A DNA stretch of 54,235 nt from an uncultured Oscillospiraceae bacterium (GTDB taxonomy: Bacteria > Bacillota > Clostridia > Oscillospirales > Oscillospiraceae). The notes under the pieces were generated by a model. It did no database searches. It was not told the origin of the DNA and saw only the letters and a program-made list of their open reading frames with translations. The position numbers were made by a program, and so were the translations under genes. The stretch lies in contig CAAFPE010000123.1 in NCBI GenBank assembly GCA_900764755.1, positions 1 to 54,235 on the forward strand, given 5' to 3'. Of this stretch, positions 45,263-54,235 are shown in pieces (within the stretch, counting starts at the first letter, position 1; each line of letters begins with the position of its first letter).

Positions 45263-45572
45263 ACTATGAGTAGGAAAAATGTTTTCTGGAGGATCTGGGA
45301 GCGGTCCTCGGACCGCAGATGAGTATGTTTGGAGGAGTAGGACTGAGACCAAAGAGGTGTCGGCTCGGGAGAGAAAAGGGGAATGGGTGCTGGACCGGAG
45401 GATAGGCCCTTCGGCAGGAGACAAGGAAAGTGAATAATTATGCTAAATATACTGATAATCATGCGATAAAATTTTTTGCAATTTCCCCTTTCTTTTTTTG
45501 CAGGTTTATGGTATGATTGGCTAAACGGAACAAAGAAAGAAGGGGGACTTCTGTGCAGTTCTGACATGATGG
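45263..45572. other. Intergenic region without a recognised gene
   Basis: Three hundred bases, AT-rich at the right. A TATGAT box (45512-45517) on the plus strand and AGAAGGGGGACTTC further on suggest a rightward transcript that would run into the 3' end of the LysR gene, but no reading frame of more than a few codons follows. Confidence 0.4.
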
Positions 45573-46478
45573 TCAAAGGGAGGCGCTGTTTTCTCCCTCG
45601 CACGGAAGGTTTTCCTTGGCCCACTGCTTGGCGTGCTCGACGAATAACCGTGTAATGGTAGAGGGCGGAACGTCTTTCTTGACCGCGATCCCGATGTCCC
45701 GCACCTGCGGGATGTCGAACTTTTTTGGACAAATGTGATAGCGGTTGGGGTGAAGCATCAGCTCATGGACCACACTGATCCCCAGGCCGCACTCCACCAT
45801 GGAGAGAATTGCATAATCATTGCTGACCTCATATCGAATGTTGGGTTTCTGCTGAAGATGGTCCAGGAACTTGGTGATCTCATAGTCCTGCTCTTCCTTT
45901 AGGTTGATGAAGTCCTCGCTGGACAGCCGCTCGATGGGATAGACTGGGGCGTTGGCCAGGGGATGATCCTCGGGCAGGATGGCCACCAGGGTGTCCTGAA
46001 GCAGAAAGGAGGCGTCCAGGTCGTTGGCGGCCGGCAGGCTGACGAAGCCGCAGTCCACCAGCCCCCGTCTCAGCCAGTTGGCGATCTGGTTGTATTCTCC
46101 GTTGACGAGTTGAAAGTCAATGTGGGGGTACTTCTCATGGAAGGACTTGATCATTTGGGGCAGACGGCCGCTGGAGATGCTGGAGAAGGCCCCCACCCGG
46201 ATGGAGCCGGAGCTGAGCCCGTGGAGTTCTGAGATGGCGTAGTTGAGATCCTCGTAGTCCTTGCAGATGGCCTGGAGCTTAGGGAGAAGGGTGAGTCCCT
46301 CGGAGCTGATCTCGATCCCAGAGCGGTTTCGTGTCAGCAGCGTGACACCCCAGGAGTCCTCCAGGTCGGCGATCATCCGGCTGATAGCAGACTGGGTATA
46401 GCCCAGCTGTGAGGCGGCGTGGGTGATGCTCCCGGTCTCAATAGTCTTGAGATAGGCGATATATTTTCGGATGCTCAT
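45573..46478 (-). CDS. LysR-family transcriptional regulator
   Basis: A 301-residue regulator. The winged helix-turn-helix occupies residues 1-60 (KYIAYLKTIETGSITHAASQ, LGYTQSAISRMIADLEDSWG, VTLLTRNRSGIEISSEGL). The effector domain follows (GSIRVGAFSSISSGRLPQMI, NGEYNQIANWLRRGLVDCGF, YAILSMVECGLGISVVHELM). It is transcribed away from argC with a 250-base shared upstream region, so it may control argCJBD or the downstream transporter; this is inference only. ATG 46478 has AAAAGGAG upstream, somewhat distant. Confidence 0.93.
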   Translation of the reverse strand: MSIRKYIAYLKTIETGSITHAASQLGYTQSAISRMIADLEDSWGVTLLTRNRSGIEISSEGLTLLPKLQAICKDYEDLNYAISELHGLSSGSIRVGAFSSISSGRLPQMIKSFHEKYPHIDFQLVNGEYNQIANWLRRGLVDCGFVSLPAANDLDASFLLQDTLVAILPEDHPLANAPVYPIERLSSEDFINLKEEQDYEITKFLDHLQQKPNIRYEVSNDYAILSMVECGLGISVVHELMLHPNRYHICPKKFDIPQVRDIGIAVKKDVPPSTITRLFVEHAKQWAKENLPCEGENSASL

Positions 46479-46567
46479 AATGGTAACAAATCTCCTTTTA
46501 TGGTGGAAGTGGACTGGGCAGGGGAAGAACATTCCGGAATGGAATGTGAAGCAGAAAAAAGAATTTC

Positions 46568-46596
46568 TTGTACAATCTGCCTATCGATTATATAAT
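46568..46596 (+). promoter_or_regulatory. Promoter of the argCJBD operon
   Basis: TTGTAC (46568-46573), a 17-base spacer and perfect TATAAT (46591-46596). The following leader of about 125 bases has AT-rich inverted motifs (GAATATTC at 46629; GAGAATATC near 46646) that could be arginine-repressor sites. Confidence 0.8.
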
Positions 46597-46727
46597 GTAG
46601 TTCAAGAAAATTCAACAGAATCTATACCGAATATTCAAAAAAGTTTGAGAATATCGAGATAGGTTGCTGGAATGGAATCTCGCGCAACAAGTAGTATAGG
46701 TCAAATACAAAAAGGAGGAATCGTGTC

Positions 46728-47801
46728 ATGATCCGTTTTTCCATCTGTGGTGCTGCCAGCTATGCCTGTGGTGAACTGCTCCGTCTTATGGTGAACCATC
46801 CCGAGACCCAGGTCGCTCACCTGGCCGATAGCTTTGCTGCCGGTCGCAGAATTCAGGATGAGCATCCCGCTCTGATGGGCTTCTATGATCAGGAGATCCT
46901 GCCCCTCAACGACGAGACTATCGCCCAGATCGTGGAGGACAGCGACGTAGTCTTTACTGCCGTGGATGCCGGCACTGTGTGCGGCATTGCGGAGAAGGTC
47001 CTGGCCGGCGGCAAGAAGTTTATCGACTTCGGCGCCGACATCCGCTTCCGTGACGCGAAGGTGTGGGAGAAGTGGTACCACCTGGATCATCCCAACTATG
47101 AGATGACCAAGGAAGCCGTCTATTGCATCCCCGAGATCCAGCGCGATCTGGCCAAGGGCAAGAGCCTGATCTCCAACCCCGGCTGCTATCCCACCGCCAC
47201 CACTCTGGGTCTGTACCCTGCTCTGAAGGAGGGCTTGGTGGTGGAGAACACCATCGTTGTGGACGCCAAGAGCGGCTACACCGGCGCTGGACGCCGTCCC
47301 GCCCCCAACAAGCTCCTGGCTGAGGCCAGCAACAGCTTCTGTGCTTATGCTCTGGGCGGCAGCCACCGCCATACTCCTGAGATCGAGCAGAACATCGCTT
47401 ACCTCACCGGCAAGGATCTGATGAAGCCTGAGACCTGGCAGTTCATCAACTTCCAGCCCCACCTGACTCCTCAGATCCGTGGCATCGAGGTCACCATCTA
47501 TGCCACCCTGAACAAGGATGTCACCAACGATGAGCTGTATGAGCTGTATCAGCGTTACTACAAGGACGAGTACTTTGTCCGCGTGTTCCCCGCCAACAAG
47601 CCTGTCCAGACCAAGTGGACTGCCGGCACCAACCTGTGCTGCATGACGCCCACCTATGACGCCCGCACCAAGCGCCTGCTGGTCAGCTCTGTCATTGACA
47701 ACATCGGCAAGGGCGCTGCCGGTCAGGCCATGCAGAACATGAACATCATTTTCGGCCTGGATGAGACCACCGGCCTGAAGATCGCCCCCATGTATCCCTG
47801 A
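46728..47801 (+). CDS. argC: N-acetyl-gamma-glutamyl-phosphate reductase
   Basis: A 357-residue enzyme of arginine synthesis that reduces N-acetylglutamyl phosphate to the semialdehyde with NADPH. The Rossmann start is RFSICGAASYACGELLRLMV; the catalytic Cys is in LISNPGCYPTATTLGLYPAL, followed by VDAKSGYTGAGRRPAPNK and GGSHRHTPEIEQ (catalytic His). The middle EYIDFGAD-like motif reads FIDFGADIRFRD. AAAAAGGAGG precedes ATG 46728. First gene of argCJBD. Confidence 0.97.
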   Translation: MIRFSICGAASYACGELLRLMVNHPETQVAHLADSFAAGRRIQDEHPALMGFYDQEILPLNDETIAQIVEDSDVVFTAVDAGTVCGIAEKVLAGGKKFIDFGADIRFRDAKVWEKWYHLDHPNYEMTKEAVYCIPEIQRDLAKGKSLISNPGCYPTATTLGLYPALKEGLVVENTIVVDAKSGYTGAGRRPAPNKLLAEASNSFCAYALGGSHRHTPEIEQNIAYLTGKDLMKPETWQFINFQPHLTPQIRGIEVTIYATLNKDVTNDELYELYQRYYKDEYFVRVFPANKPVQTKWTAGTNLCCMTPTYDARTKRLLVSSVIDNIGKGAAGQAMQNMNIIFGLDETTGLKIAPMYP

Positions 47802-47874
47802 TCACTCCGGGAAGGGTTCAGACACCCTGTGAGAACTGCCCGTCCGGTCTGGACGGAAGAAAGGAAGGACATTT

Positions 47875-49098
47875 ATGGCATATAAACTGATCGAGGGCGG
47901 CGGCGTTACCACACCCAAGGGTTTTCTGGCGGGTGCCTGCTATGTGGGCGTGAAGAGCCGGAAGAGCGAGAAGCCCGACGTGGCCATTATCTATTCTGAG
48001 CAGCCCGCTTCCTGCGCGGCCATGTTCACCACCAATAAATTCTGCGCCGCTCCGGTCATTCTGGACCGCGAGATCCTGAAGAAGGGCAAGGCCCGCGCTG
48101 TGGTCATCAACAGCGGCAACGCCAACGCTGCCACCGGCACCCAGGGCATTGAGGATGCCAAGCGGGTGGAGACCGAGGCAGAGAAGCTGCTGAACCTGGG
48201 CGAGGACGAGGTCTTTGTCTGCTCCACTGGTGTCATCGGCCAGAAGCTCCCTGTGGAGAAGGTCCTGGAGGGCGTGCGCCGGGTCGTGCCTGAGTTGAGC
48301 GCTGACAAGGGCTCTGAGGCCGCTTGGGCCATCATGACCACCGACCTGGTGCGCAAGGAGACCGCTATGGAACTGGAGTTGTCCGGCGGCACTGTCCGCG
48401 TGGGCGCGATGGCCAAGGGCTCCGGCATGATCCACCCCAACATGGCTACCATGCTGGCTTACATCACCACCGACGCCAAGGTCGAGGCCTCCGTGCTTCA
48501 GGATATGCTGAAGAAGAGCACCGACAAGAGTTTCAATATGATGACCGTGGACGGTGATACCAGCACTAACGATTCCCTGTTCCTGCTGGCCAACGGCGCC
48601 TCCGGCGTGGCCGTGGAGACGGAGGAGGACAAGGCTGCCTTTGCCGCTCTGCTGGATGACATCTGCATGGATATGGCCCGCCGCATCGCCTCTGACGGCG
48701 AGGGCGCTACCCATCTGATGGTGGTAGAGGCATACGGCCTGCCCACCGAGAAGGACGCCAAGCTGGTGGCCCGCTCCATCGCCGGGTCCACCCTGTTCAA
48801 GGCCGCCCTGTTCGGCAAGGATGCCAACTGGGGCCGCATCATGGCCGCCGCCGGCTACTCCGGAGCCGACGTGGATCCCACTAAGGCCGACTGCATCCTG
48901 AAGAGCGCCGCCGGCGAGGTAGTGGTGATGGAGAACGGCTTTGGCACTGATTTCAGTGAGGAGCTGGCCAAGAAGGTGCTCACCGAGCACGACGTAACGG
49001 TCATCGTGAACTTCCACAGCGGCGACGGTGAGGCCAAGGCGTTTGGCTGCGACCTGACCTATGACTATGTGAAGATCAACGGCGACTACCGTTCTTAA
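47875..49098 (+). CDS. argJ: Bifunctional ornithine acetyltransferase / N-acetylglutamate synthase
   Basis: A 407-residue enzyme that transfers the acetyl group from N-acetylornithine to glutamate, closing the acetyl cycle. It begins TTPKGFLAGACYVGVKSRKS; the self-cleaving site is AKGSGMIHPNMATMLAYITT, where the Thr becomes the nucleophile of the beta chain. Other conserved parts are VINSGNANAATGTQGIEDA, FNMMTVDGDTSTNDSLFLL and DANWGRIMAAAGYSGADVD. AAGGAAGG precedes the start. Second gene in argCJBD. Confidence 0.97.
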   Translation: MAYKLIEGGGVTTPKGFLAGACYVGVKSRKSEKPDVAIIYSEQPASCAAMFTTNKFCAAPVILDREILKKGKARAVVINSGNANAATGTQGIEDAKRVETEAEKLLNLGEDEVFVCSTGVIGQKLPVEKVLEGVRRVVPELSADKGSEAAWAIMTTDLVRKETAMELELSGGTVRVGAMAKGSGMIHPNMATMLAYITTDAKVEASVLQDMLKKSTDKSFNMMTVDGDTSTNDSLFLLANGASGVAVETEEDKAAFAALLDDICMDMARRIASDGEGATHLMVVEAYGLPTEKDAKLVARSIAGSTLFKAALFGKDANWGRIMAAAGYSGADVDPTKADCILKSAAGEVVVMENGFGTDFSEELAKKVLTEHDVTVIVNFHSGDGEAKAFGCDLTYDYVKINGDYRS

Positions 49099-49113
49099 AA
49101 AGGAGGGCGTGCT

Positions 49114-49992
49114 GTGAACGACGTAGCGAATAAGGTTGCCACGCTGATGGAGGCCATGCCCTATCTGAAGAAGTATGCCGGCAAGGTGATCGTGATCAAG
49201 TACGGCGGAAACGCCATGATCAATGAGGAACTGAAGGCCGCTGTCCTTCAGGACGTGGTCATGCTCAAGCTGCTGGGTATGAAACCTGTCCTCAGCCACG
49301 GCGGCGGACCGGGCATCAACAAGATGCTGGAGAAGTTGGAGATCCCCGTGCAGTTCATCAACGGCCTGCGCTACACCTCCGAGGACATTATGCGGGTGGT
49401 GGAGGCGGTGCTCATCGGCCAGGTGAACAGCGAGTTGGTGGGCCGCATCAATGCCATCGGCGGCGAGGCCGTGGGTCTGTCCGGTATCAGCGCCAACATC
49501 TACAAGTGCGTACAGCGCAGCGAGGAGCTGGGCTTCGTGGGTGACGTGGTGGAGGTGAATGCCGCACCCGTCCAGGCCATGCTGGACGCCGGGTACATCC
49601 CCGTGGTTGCCCCCGTGGGCACCGACGGGAAGGGCAACAGCTTCAACATCAACGGCGACACCGCCGCTGGTAAGCTGGCCAGCGCCCTGGGCGCGGAGAA
49701 GATGATGCTCCTCACCGACATCGAGGGCCTGTGCAACGACATCAAGCTGCGGGATGTGATCAGCTATCTGAACATTGCCGACGTGCAGGGCCTGAAGGAT
49801 CAGGGCACCATCGCCGGCGGCATGATCCCCAAGGTGGACTGCTGTGTGCAGGCCATCGAGGAGGGCGTCACCAACGTCCACATCATCGACGGCAGAAAGC
49901 CCCACAGCATCCTCTATGAGGCCTTCACCGACGAGGGCATCGGGACCACCGTGGGTAAGGATGCACCCAGCGTGGGCATCAAGTGGAAGTAA
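49114..49992 (+). CDS. argB: Acetylglutamate kinase
   Basis: A 292-residue amino acid kinase that phosphorylates N-acetylglutamate, the committed step. It has IVIKYGGNAMINEELKAAVL (phosphate-binding GG), VLSHGGGPGINKMLEKL (substrate), AVGLSGISANIYKC and INGDTAAGKLASALGAEKMM. The N-terminal helix (DVANKVATLMEAMPYLKKYA) is the extension seen in arginine-inhibited hexameric kinases. The start is GTG 49114 behind GGAGGG. Third gene, 15 bases after argJ. Confidence 0.97.
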   Translation: MNDVANKVATLMEAMPYLKKYAGKVIVIKYGGNAMINEELKAAVLQDVVMLKLLGMKPVLSHGGGPGINKMLEKLEIPVQFINGLRYTSEDIMRVVEAVLIGQVNSELVGRINAIGGEAVGLSGISANIYKCVQRSEELGFVGDVVEVNAAPVQAMLDAGYIPVVAPVGTDGKGNSFNINGDTAAGKLASALGAEKMMLLTDIEGLCNDIKLRDVISYLNIADVQGLKDQGTIAGGMIPKVDCCVQAIEEGVTNVHIIDGRKPHSILYEAFTDEGIGTTVGKDAPSVGIKWK

Positions 49993-50037
49993 GCCTGAAA
50001 GGGCATCAACGAACTAAAATATGAGGAGGAAATCCCT

Positions 50038-51258
<1,221 letters not shown>

Positions 51259-51304
51259 TCGCTGCGCCCTTGAACTGTGACACGTTTTCAGTGAGTTCCC
51301 GCGT

Positions 51305-51330
51305 CCCGGGGCGTGGTCCCACGCCCCGGG
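51305..51330. other. Perfect hairpin after argD
   Basis: CCCGGGGCGTGG TC CCACGCCCCGGG: a 12-bp stem without a T-run. It could slow transcription between argD and nhaC or protect the mRNA end. The rest of the 217-base gap is non-coding leader. Confidence 0.6.
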
Positions 51331-51475
51331 CGCACCGGAGCTACGCTGGCTGTGTGTAGATTGTAAAAGGAGAGAGGAGGAAAGGACCTCACAAAGGTCA
51401 AGGTAAAACCGGGAATCCAACGCTGAATCAGAAACGCAGTTTTGCAAAGTAATGAAAGAAAGGTTGGTAAAATCC

Positions 51476-52966
51476 ATGAGTGAGGCGAATAAATCCAATA
51501 AAGAGCCCAGAATGCCAAAGGTATGGGAGTCCTGTATCACCCTTGGCGCACTGATTGGGGTGCTGGCGATCGGCATCGTGATTTTTGGTGCGAGCGTCCA
51601 CGTTCCCATGTTCCTGGGCGTCTGTGTGGCAGCCCTTATGGCTCTGTATCTGGGTCATAAGTGGGACAGCATTGAGAAGATGATGATGGATGGCATTTAT
51701 AAGGCCCTCCAGTCTGTTTGTATCCTGATCATCGTGGGCATCCTGGTCGGCGTGTGGATCAATGCCGGCGTTGTTCCCACCATGATCTACTACGGCTTGA
51801 AGATCATGCATCCCGCCATCTTCTTCATCGCCTGTGTCCTGATCTGCTCCATTACCTCTCTGGCCACCGGCTCCTCCTGGGGCACCATGGGCACCATGGG
51901 CGTGGCTCTGATGGGCATTGGCTTTGGCCTTGGCATGAACCCCGGTATGACCGCCGGCGCCATCCTGTCCGGCGCATACTTCGGCGATAAGATGTCTCCC
52001 CTGTCTGATACCACCAATCTGGCCCCTGCTATGGCCGGTACCGACGTCATTGCTCACGTGAAGGCGATGATGGTTCCTACTGCGGTCACCTACGGCATCA
52101 CTCTGATTGCGTTCGGCGTGATGGGTGCCATGCAGTATCACGGCGGCAGTGCTGATATGAGCCGCGTGACTGAGTTTGCCGCCGCGCTGAACGCTGCGGA
52201 GGGCGGCGTGTTCAACATCAACCCCGCCCTGCTCCTGCCTCCTGTCATTGTTATTGTGGCCGTGGCCATGAAGATGCCCGCAATCCCCGGCATTACCTTG
52301 GGTATCTTTGCTGGCGCCATCCTGGGCCTGGTGTTCCAGTCCGGTGCCTGCGATTTGGGTACCCTGTTTAACTTCGGCCTGGAGGGCTACACCTTCTCCG
52401 ACGAGATGCACGTTCTGCTGCAGGGTTCTCTGACTGAGGACACCTACAACACAATGGTCGAGCTGCTGGAAAAGGGCGGCATTATGTCCATGATGAACTC
52501 TGTGGCCATGACCATCATTGCGATGATGTTCGGTGGCATCATGGAGAGCACTCACCAGCTGGAGGTCGTCGTCAACAAGCTCAAGAAGCTGGCCAAGGGT
52601 CCTGCCAGCCTGGTCACCCTCACCGAGATCACCTGCGTCATCTCCAACATGACCATGCCTGAGCAGTACATCTCCATCGTGGTTCCCGGCCGTATGTACG
52701 CCGAGGAGTATCGTAAGATGGGTCTGCACCCCGCCGTCTTGTCCTCTGCCCTTGAGGGTGCCGGTACCGTGACCTCCGCTCTGATTCCCTGGAACACCTG
52801 TGGTGTGTATATCTCCGACACTCTGGGAATTGGTGTGGCCCAGTACGGGATCTATGCCATCTTCAACTGGCTGATGCCCGTGGTCAATGCCGCGTGCGCT
52901 TACATCGGCATCACCCTGAAGGATACCGACAACAAGCCCTATAAGAAGAAGGCTGCTGCGAAGTAA
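51476..52966 (+). CDS. nhaC: NhaC-family Na+/H+ antiporter or amino acid exchanger
   Basis: A 496-residue membrane protein with about 12 helices. It has the NhaC pattern: SCITLGALIGVLAIGIVIFG, ICSITSLATGSSWGTMGTMG, SGAYFGDKMSPLSDTTNLAP (conserved Asp/Ser loop), LLLPPVIVIVAVAMKMPAIP and ALEGAGTVTSALIPWNTCGV. Family members exchange Na+ and H+, or malate/lactate as in MleN. Its place between argD and a racemase hints at an amino acid-linked role, which is inference. ATG 51476 (MSEANKSNKEPR) is preferred over 51452. Confidence 0.9.
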   Translation: MSEANKSNKEPRMPKVWESCITLGALIGVLAIGIVIFGASVHVPMFLGVCVAALMALYLGHKWDSIEKMMMDGIYKALQSVCILIIVGILVGVWINAGVVPTMIYYGLKIMHPAIFFIACVLICSITSLATGSSWGTMGTMGVALMGIGFGLGMNPGMTAGAILSGAYFGDKMSPLSDTTNLAPAMAGTDVIAHVKAMMVPTAVTYGITLIAFGVMGAMQYHGGSADMSRVTEFAAALNAAEGGVFNINPALLLPPVIVIVAVAMKMPAIPGITLGIFAGAILGLVFQSGACDLGTLFNFGLEGYTFSDEMHVLLQGSLTEDTYNTMVELLEKGGIMSMMNSVAMTIIAMMFGGIMESTHQLEVVVNKLKKLAKGPASLVTLTEITCVISNMTMPEQYISIVVPGRMYAEEYRKMGLHPAVLSSALEGAGTVTSALIPWNTCGVYISDTLGIGVAQYGIYAIFNWLMPVVNAACAYIGITLKDTDNKPYKKKAAAK

Positions 52967-53014
52967 GAAAACGGCCTGTCTTTCTTTGAAACTGTGCCCT
53001 ATGTACAGACTCAG

Positions 53015-53067
53015 TTTTTGACCAGTCAAAAAGCTGGCAGCGCTCCTGAGGCGTTGCCAGCTTTTTA
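53015..53067 (+). terminator. Terminator with overlapping alternative hairpin
   Basis: Terminator: AAAAAGCTGGCAgCGC (53028-53043) with GCGtTGCCAGCTTTTT (to about 53066). An alternative stem TTTTTGAC CA GTCAAAAA (53015-53032) uses the same AAAAA segment, so the two exclude each other. It sits between nhaC and the racemase gene and could act as an attenuator. Confidence 0.7.
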
Positions 53068-53084
53068 ATAAGAAGGGAAATTCT

Positions 53085-54188
53085 ATGGAATATAAGGAAC
53101 GGCATTATCCCCAGCTGGAGGTCGATCTGGACAAGCTGGAGGACAACCTCCGAGCAATAAAAAGCCGGATGGATGCCAGCGGGATCCGGCTGGCCGGTGT
53201 GGTCAAGGGCTTCAACGGCCTGCCTTGGGCGGCCCGGATCTATGAGAAGGCCGGATACTCCAGCATTGCCTCATCACGCCTGGAGCAGCTTCACCATCTG
53301 CGGATGAACGGCATCGCTGTTCCGCTGATGCTGATCCGGATCCCTATGCTGTCTGAGGTAGAGGAGACAGCCCGTTGGACGGACATTAGCCTCCACAGTG
53401 AGCCGGTGGTCCTCCGGGCTATGGAGCAGGCGGTGAAGGACGCTGCAGGCAAGCGCCGCCACAAGGTGATCCTCATGGTGGATCTGGGCGACCTGCGGGA
53501 GGGCTTCTGGGACCAGGATGAACTGGTACAGACCGCCCTGGAGGTGGAACGGGAGATGCCACACTTGGAACTGGCCGGAGTAGGCACCAACTTGGGCTGC
53601 TATGGCACGATCCAGGCCACCCCAGAGAAAATGAACCAGCTGGTCGCCGTCGCCGAGCGTGTGGAGGCTGCCATTGGTCGAAAGCTGGACATCATCTCCG
53701 GCGGTGCATCCTCCTCCATTCACATGGTGCTGGATGGAACCATGCCCCCCCGGATCAACCACCTGCGCATCGGAGAGGGGATTCTCCTGGGTCGGGTCTG
53801 GGGATGTGATATGGACTTCATGCACAAAAATATCTTCACCCTGCGGGCGGAGGTCATCGAGACCAAGGTGAAGCCGTCCCATCCGGTGGGTGAGTTGTCA
53901 GTGGACGCCTTTGGGCGCACCCGCACCTATGTGGACCGGGGGCACCGCCGCCGGGCGCTCCTGGCCATGGGGCGGGTGGACTACGGCGAGTGCGAGGACC
54001 TGATCCCGCGGGAGCCGGGGGTGAAGATCCTGGGGGCCTCCTCCGACCATACCTTAGTGGATGTGCAGAACACGGCCCACCCCGTCCAGGTTGGGGACAT
54101 CCTGGAATTTGACTTGTGCTATGCCACTATGGTATACTTGACCAGCAGCAGAAGCGTCTCTGTTACGTTTAAAACGGAACGCGGATAA
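53085..54188 (+). CDS. Alanine/ornithine racemase family PLP enzyme
   Basis: A 367-residue fold-type III PLP enzyme. The barrel starts YPQLEVDLDKLEDNLRAIKS and has the PLP lysine in RLAGVVKGFNGLPWAARIYE; SSIASSRLEQLHHLRMNGIA, MVDLGDLREGFWDQDELVQT, GTNLGCYG and ISGGASSSIHMVLDGTMPP continue in the pattern of ornithine racemase (Orr) and YhfX-like proteins rather than Alr. The C-terminal beta domain ends ILEFDLCYATMVYLTSSRSV. Beside the ornithine-making arg genes, ornithine is a plausible substrate, but alanine or others cannot be excluded. The ribosome binding site is AAGAAGGG. Confidence 0.85.
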   Translation: MEYKERHYPQLEVDLDKLEDNLRAIKSRMDASGIRLAGVVKGFNGLPWAARIYEKAGYSSIASSRLEQLHHLRMNGIAVPLMLIRIPMLSEVEETARWTDISLHSEPVVLRAMEQAVKDAAGKRRHKVILMVDLGDLREGFWDQDELVQTALEVEREMPHLELAGVGTNLGCYGTIQATPEKMNQLVAVAERVEAAIGRKLDIISGGASSSIHMVLDGTMPPRINHLRIGEGILLGRVWGCDMDFMHKNIFTLRAEVIETKVKPSHPVGELSVDAFGRTRTYVDRGHRRRALLAMGRVDYGECEDLIPREPGVKILGASSDHTLVDVQNTAHPVQVGDILEFDLCYATMVYLTSSRSVSVTFKTERG

Positions 54189-54235
54189 AAACAGGACCGG
54201 GCCGCGGCGCCACGGCCCCCCCGCCGCTTGTGGGG

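Noticed and set aside
45540..45572. Short peptide starting GTG after GAAGGGGGACTTC
   Set aside because: The frame stops after three codons (GTG CAG TTC TGA), so there is no gene.
47818..49905. A 695-codon open frame on the minus strand opposite argJ and argB
   Set aside because: It is antisense to two well-identified arginine genes and consists of His/Gly/Leu/Gln-rich text typical of reverse frames.

Overview
The window looks like chromosomal DNA of a spore-forming, anaerobic, high-GC member of the Clostridia, most likely an Oscillospiraceae gut bacterium of the Flavonifractor / Lawsonibacter / Intestinimonas kind. That placement is inferred from the GC-rich codon use, strong GGAGG ribosome binding sites, spore genes (yabP, yabQ, an alpha/beta SASP, spoVAC), a group II ECF vitamin transporter and Clostridia-type families (CD1247 N-terminal domain, DUF3870, ornithine racemase-like). 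No rRNA, tRNA or CRISPR array was seen.

Layout. 1-360: a repeat region with a 229-bp period, a chain of five small hairpins and a GGAATTAGG-type short repeat. 381-3183: NTF2-like protein, M24 peptidase, EF-P and a zinc-ribbon protein. 3216-3955: decayed IS3-type element. 3983-5429: small membrane protein and ychF. 5414-12922: an AT-rich 7.5-kb integrative element lodged in the 5' end of ychF, bounded by a 17-bp direct repeat. It holds a tyrosine integrase, an excisionase, an FtsK-type coupling ATPase, a pMV158-type Rep/relaxase, a small possible ssDNA-binding protein, two XRE regulators, and a rightward cargo of an EEP-fold nuclease/phosphatase, a PPP-type phosphatase and a zinc-finger protein.

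13243-26493: cis-prenyltransferase paralogue, RlmI-like methyltransferase, ecfA1-ecfA2-ecfT, a secreted protein with a deacetylase-like domain, cca, Smr protein, DUF308 protein, pyruvate kinase, lipoprotein, CDF transporter, a second internally deleted copy of the IS (25178-25516) and L-lactate dehydrogenase. 26803-30262: DUF3870, D-aminoacylase and a transporter, apparently one operon. 30451-33578: glyoxalase-like protein, acyltransferase, then yabP-yabQ-divIC-yabR in the order known from Bacillus. 33802-41722: amidohydrolase, HPF, a polar amino acid ABC transporter (leftward), a structured-RNA candidate, SASP, an FMN riboswitch with ribU, Sfp-type transferase, DUF6512 protein and spoVAC. 42201-45174: SstT, MreB/Mbl and an ArsC/Spx-like protein. 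45573-54188: a LysR regulator divergent from argC-argJ-argB-argD, followed by an NhaC-family antiporter and an alanine/ornithine racemase family enzyme.

How the genes work together. The EcfA1/A2/T module supplies the motor that RibU, under its FMN riboswitch, would share. argCJBD build ornithine from glutamate through acetylated intermediates, and the neighbouring NhaC and racemase genes suggest later handling of ornithine or another amino acid. The D-aminoacylase operon would release and import amino acids from N-acyl-D-amino acids. The integrative element has the parts of a mobilizable element (Int, Xis, Rep/relaxase, coupling ATPase) but no visible type IV secretion genes, so it probably depends on a helper. 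It appears to repair the gene it enters by bringing a look-alike ychF ribosome binding site.
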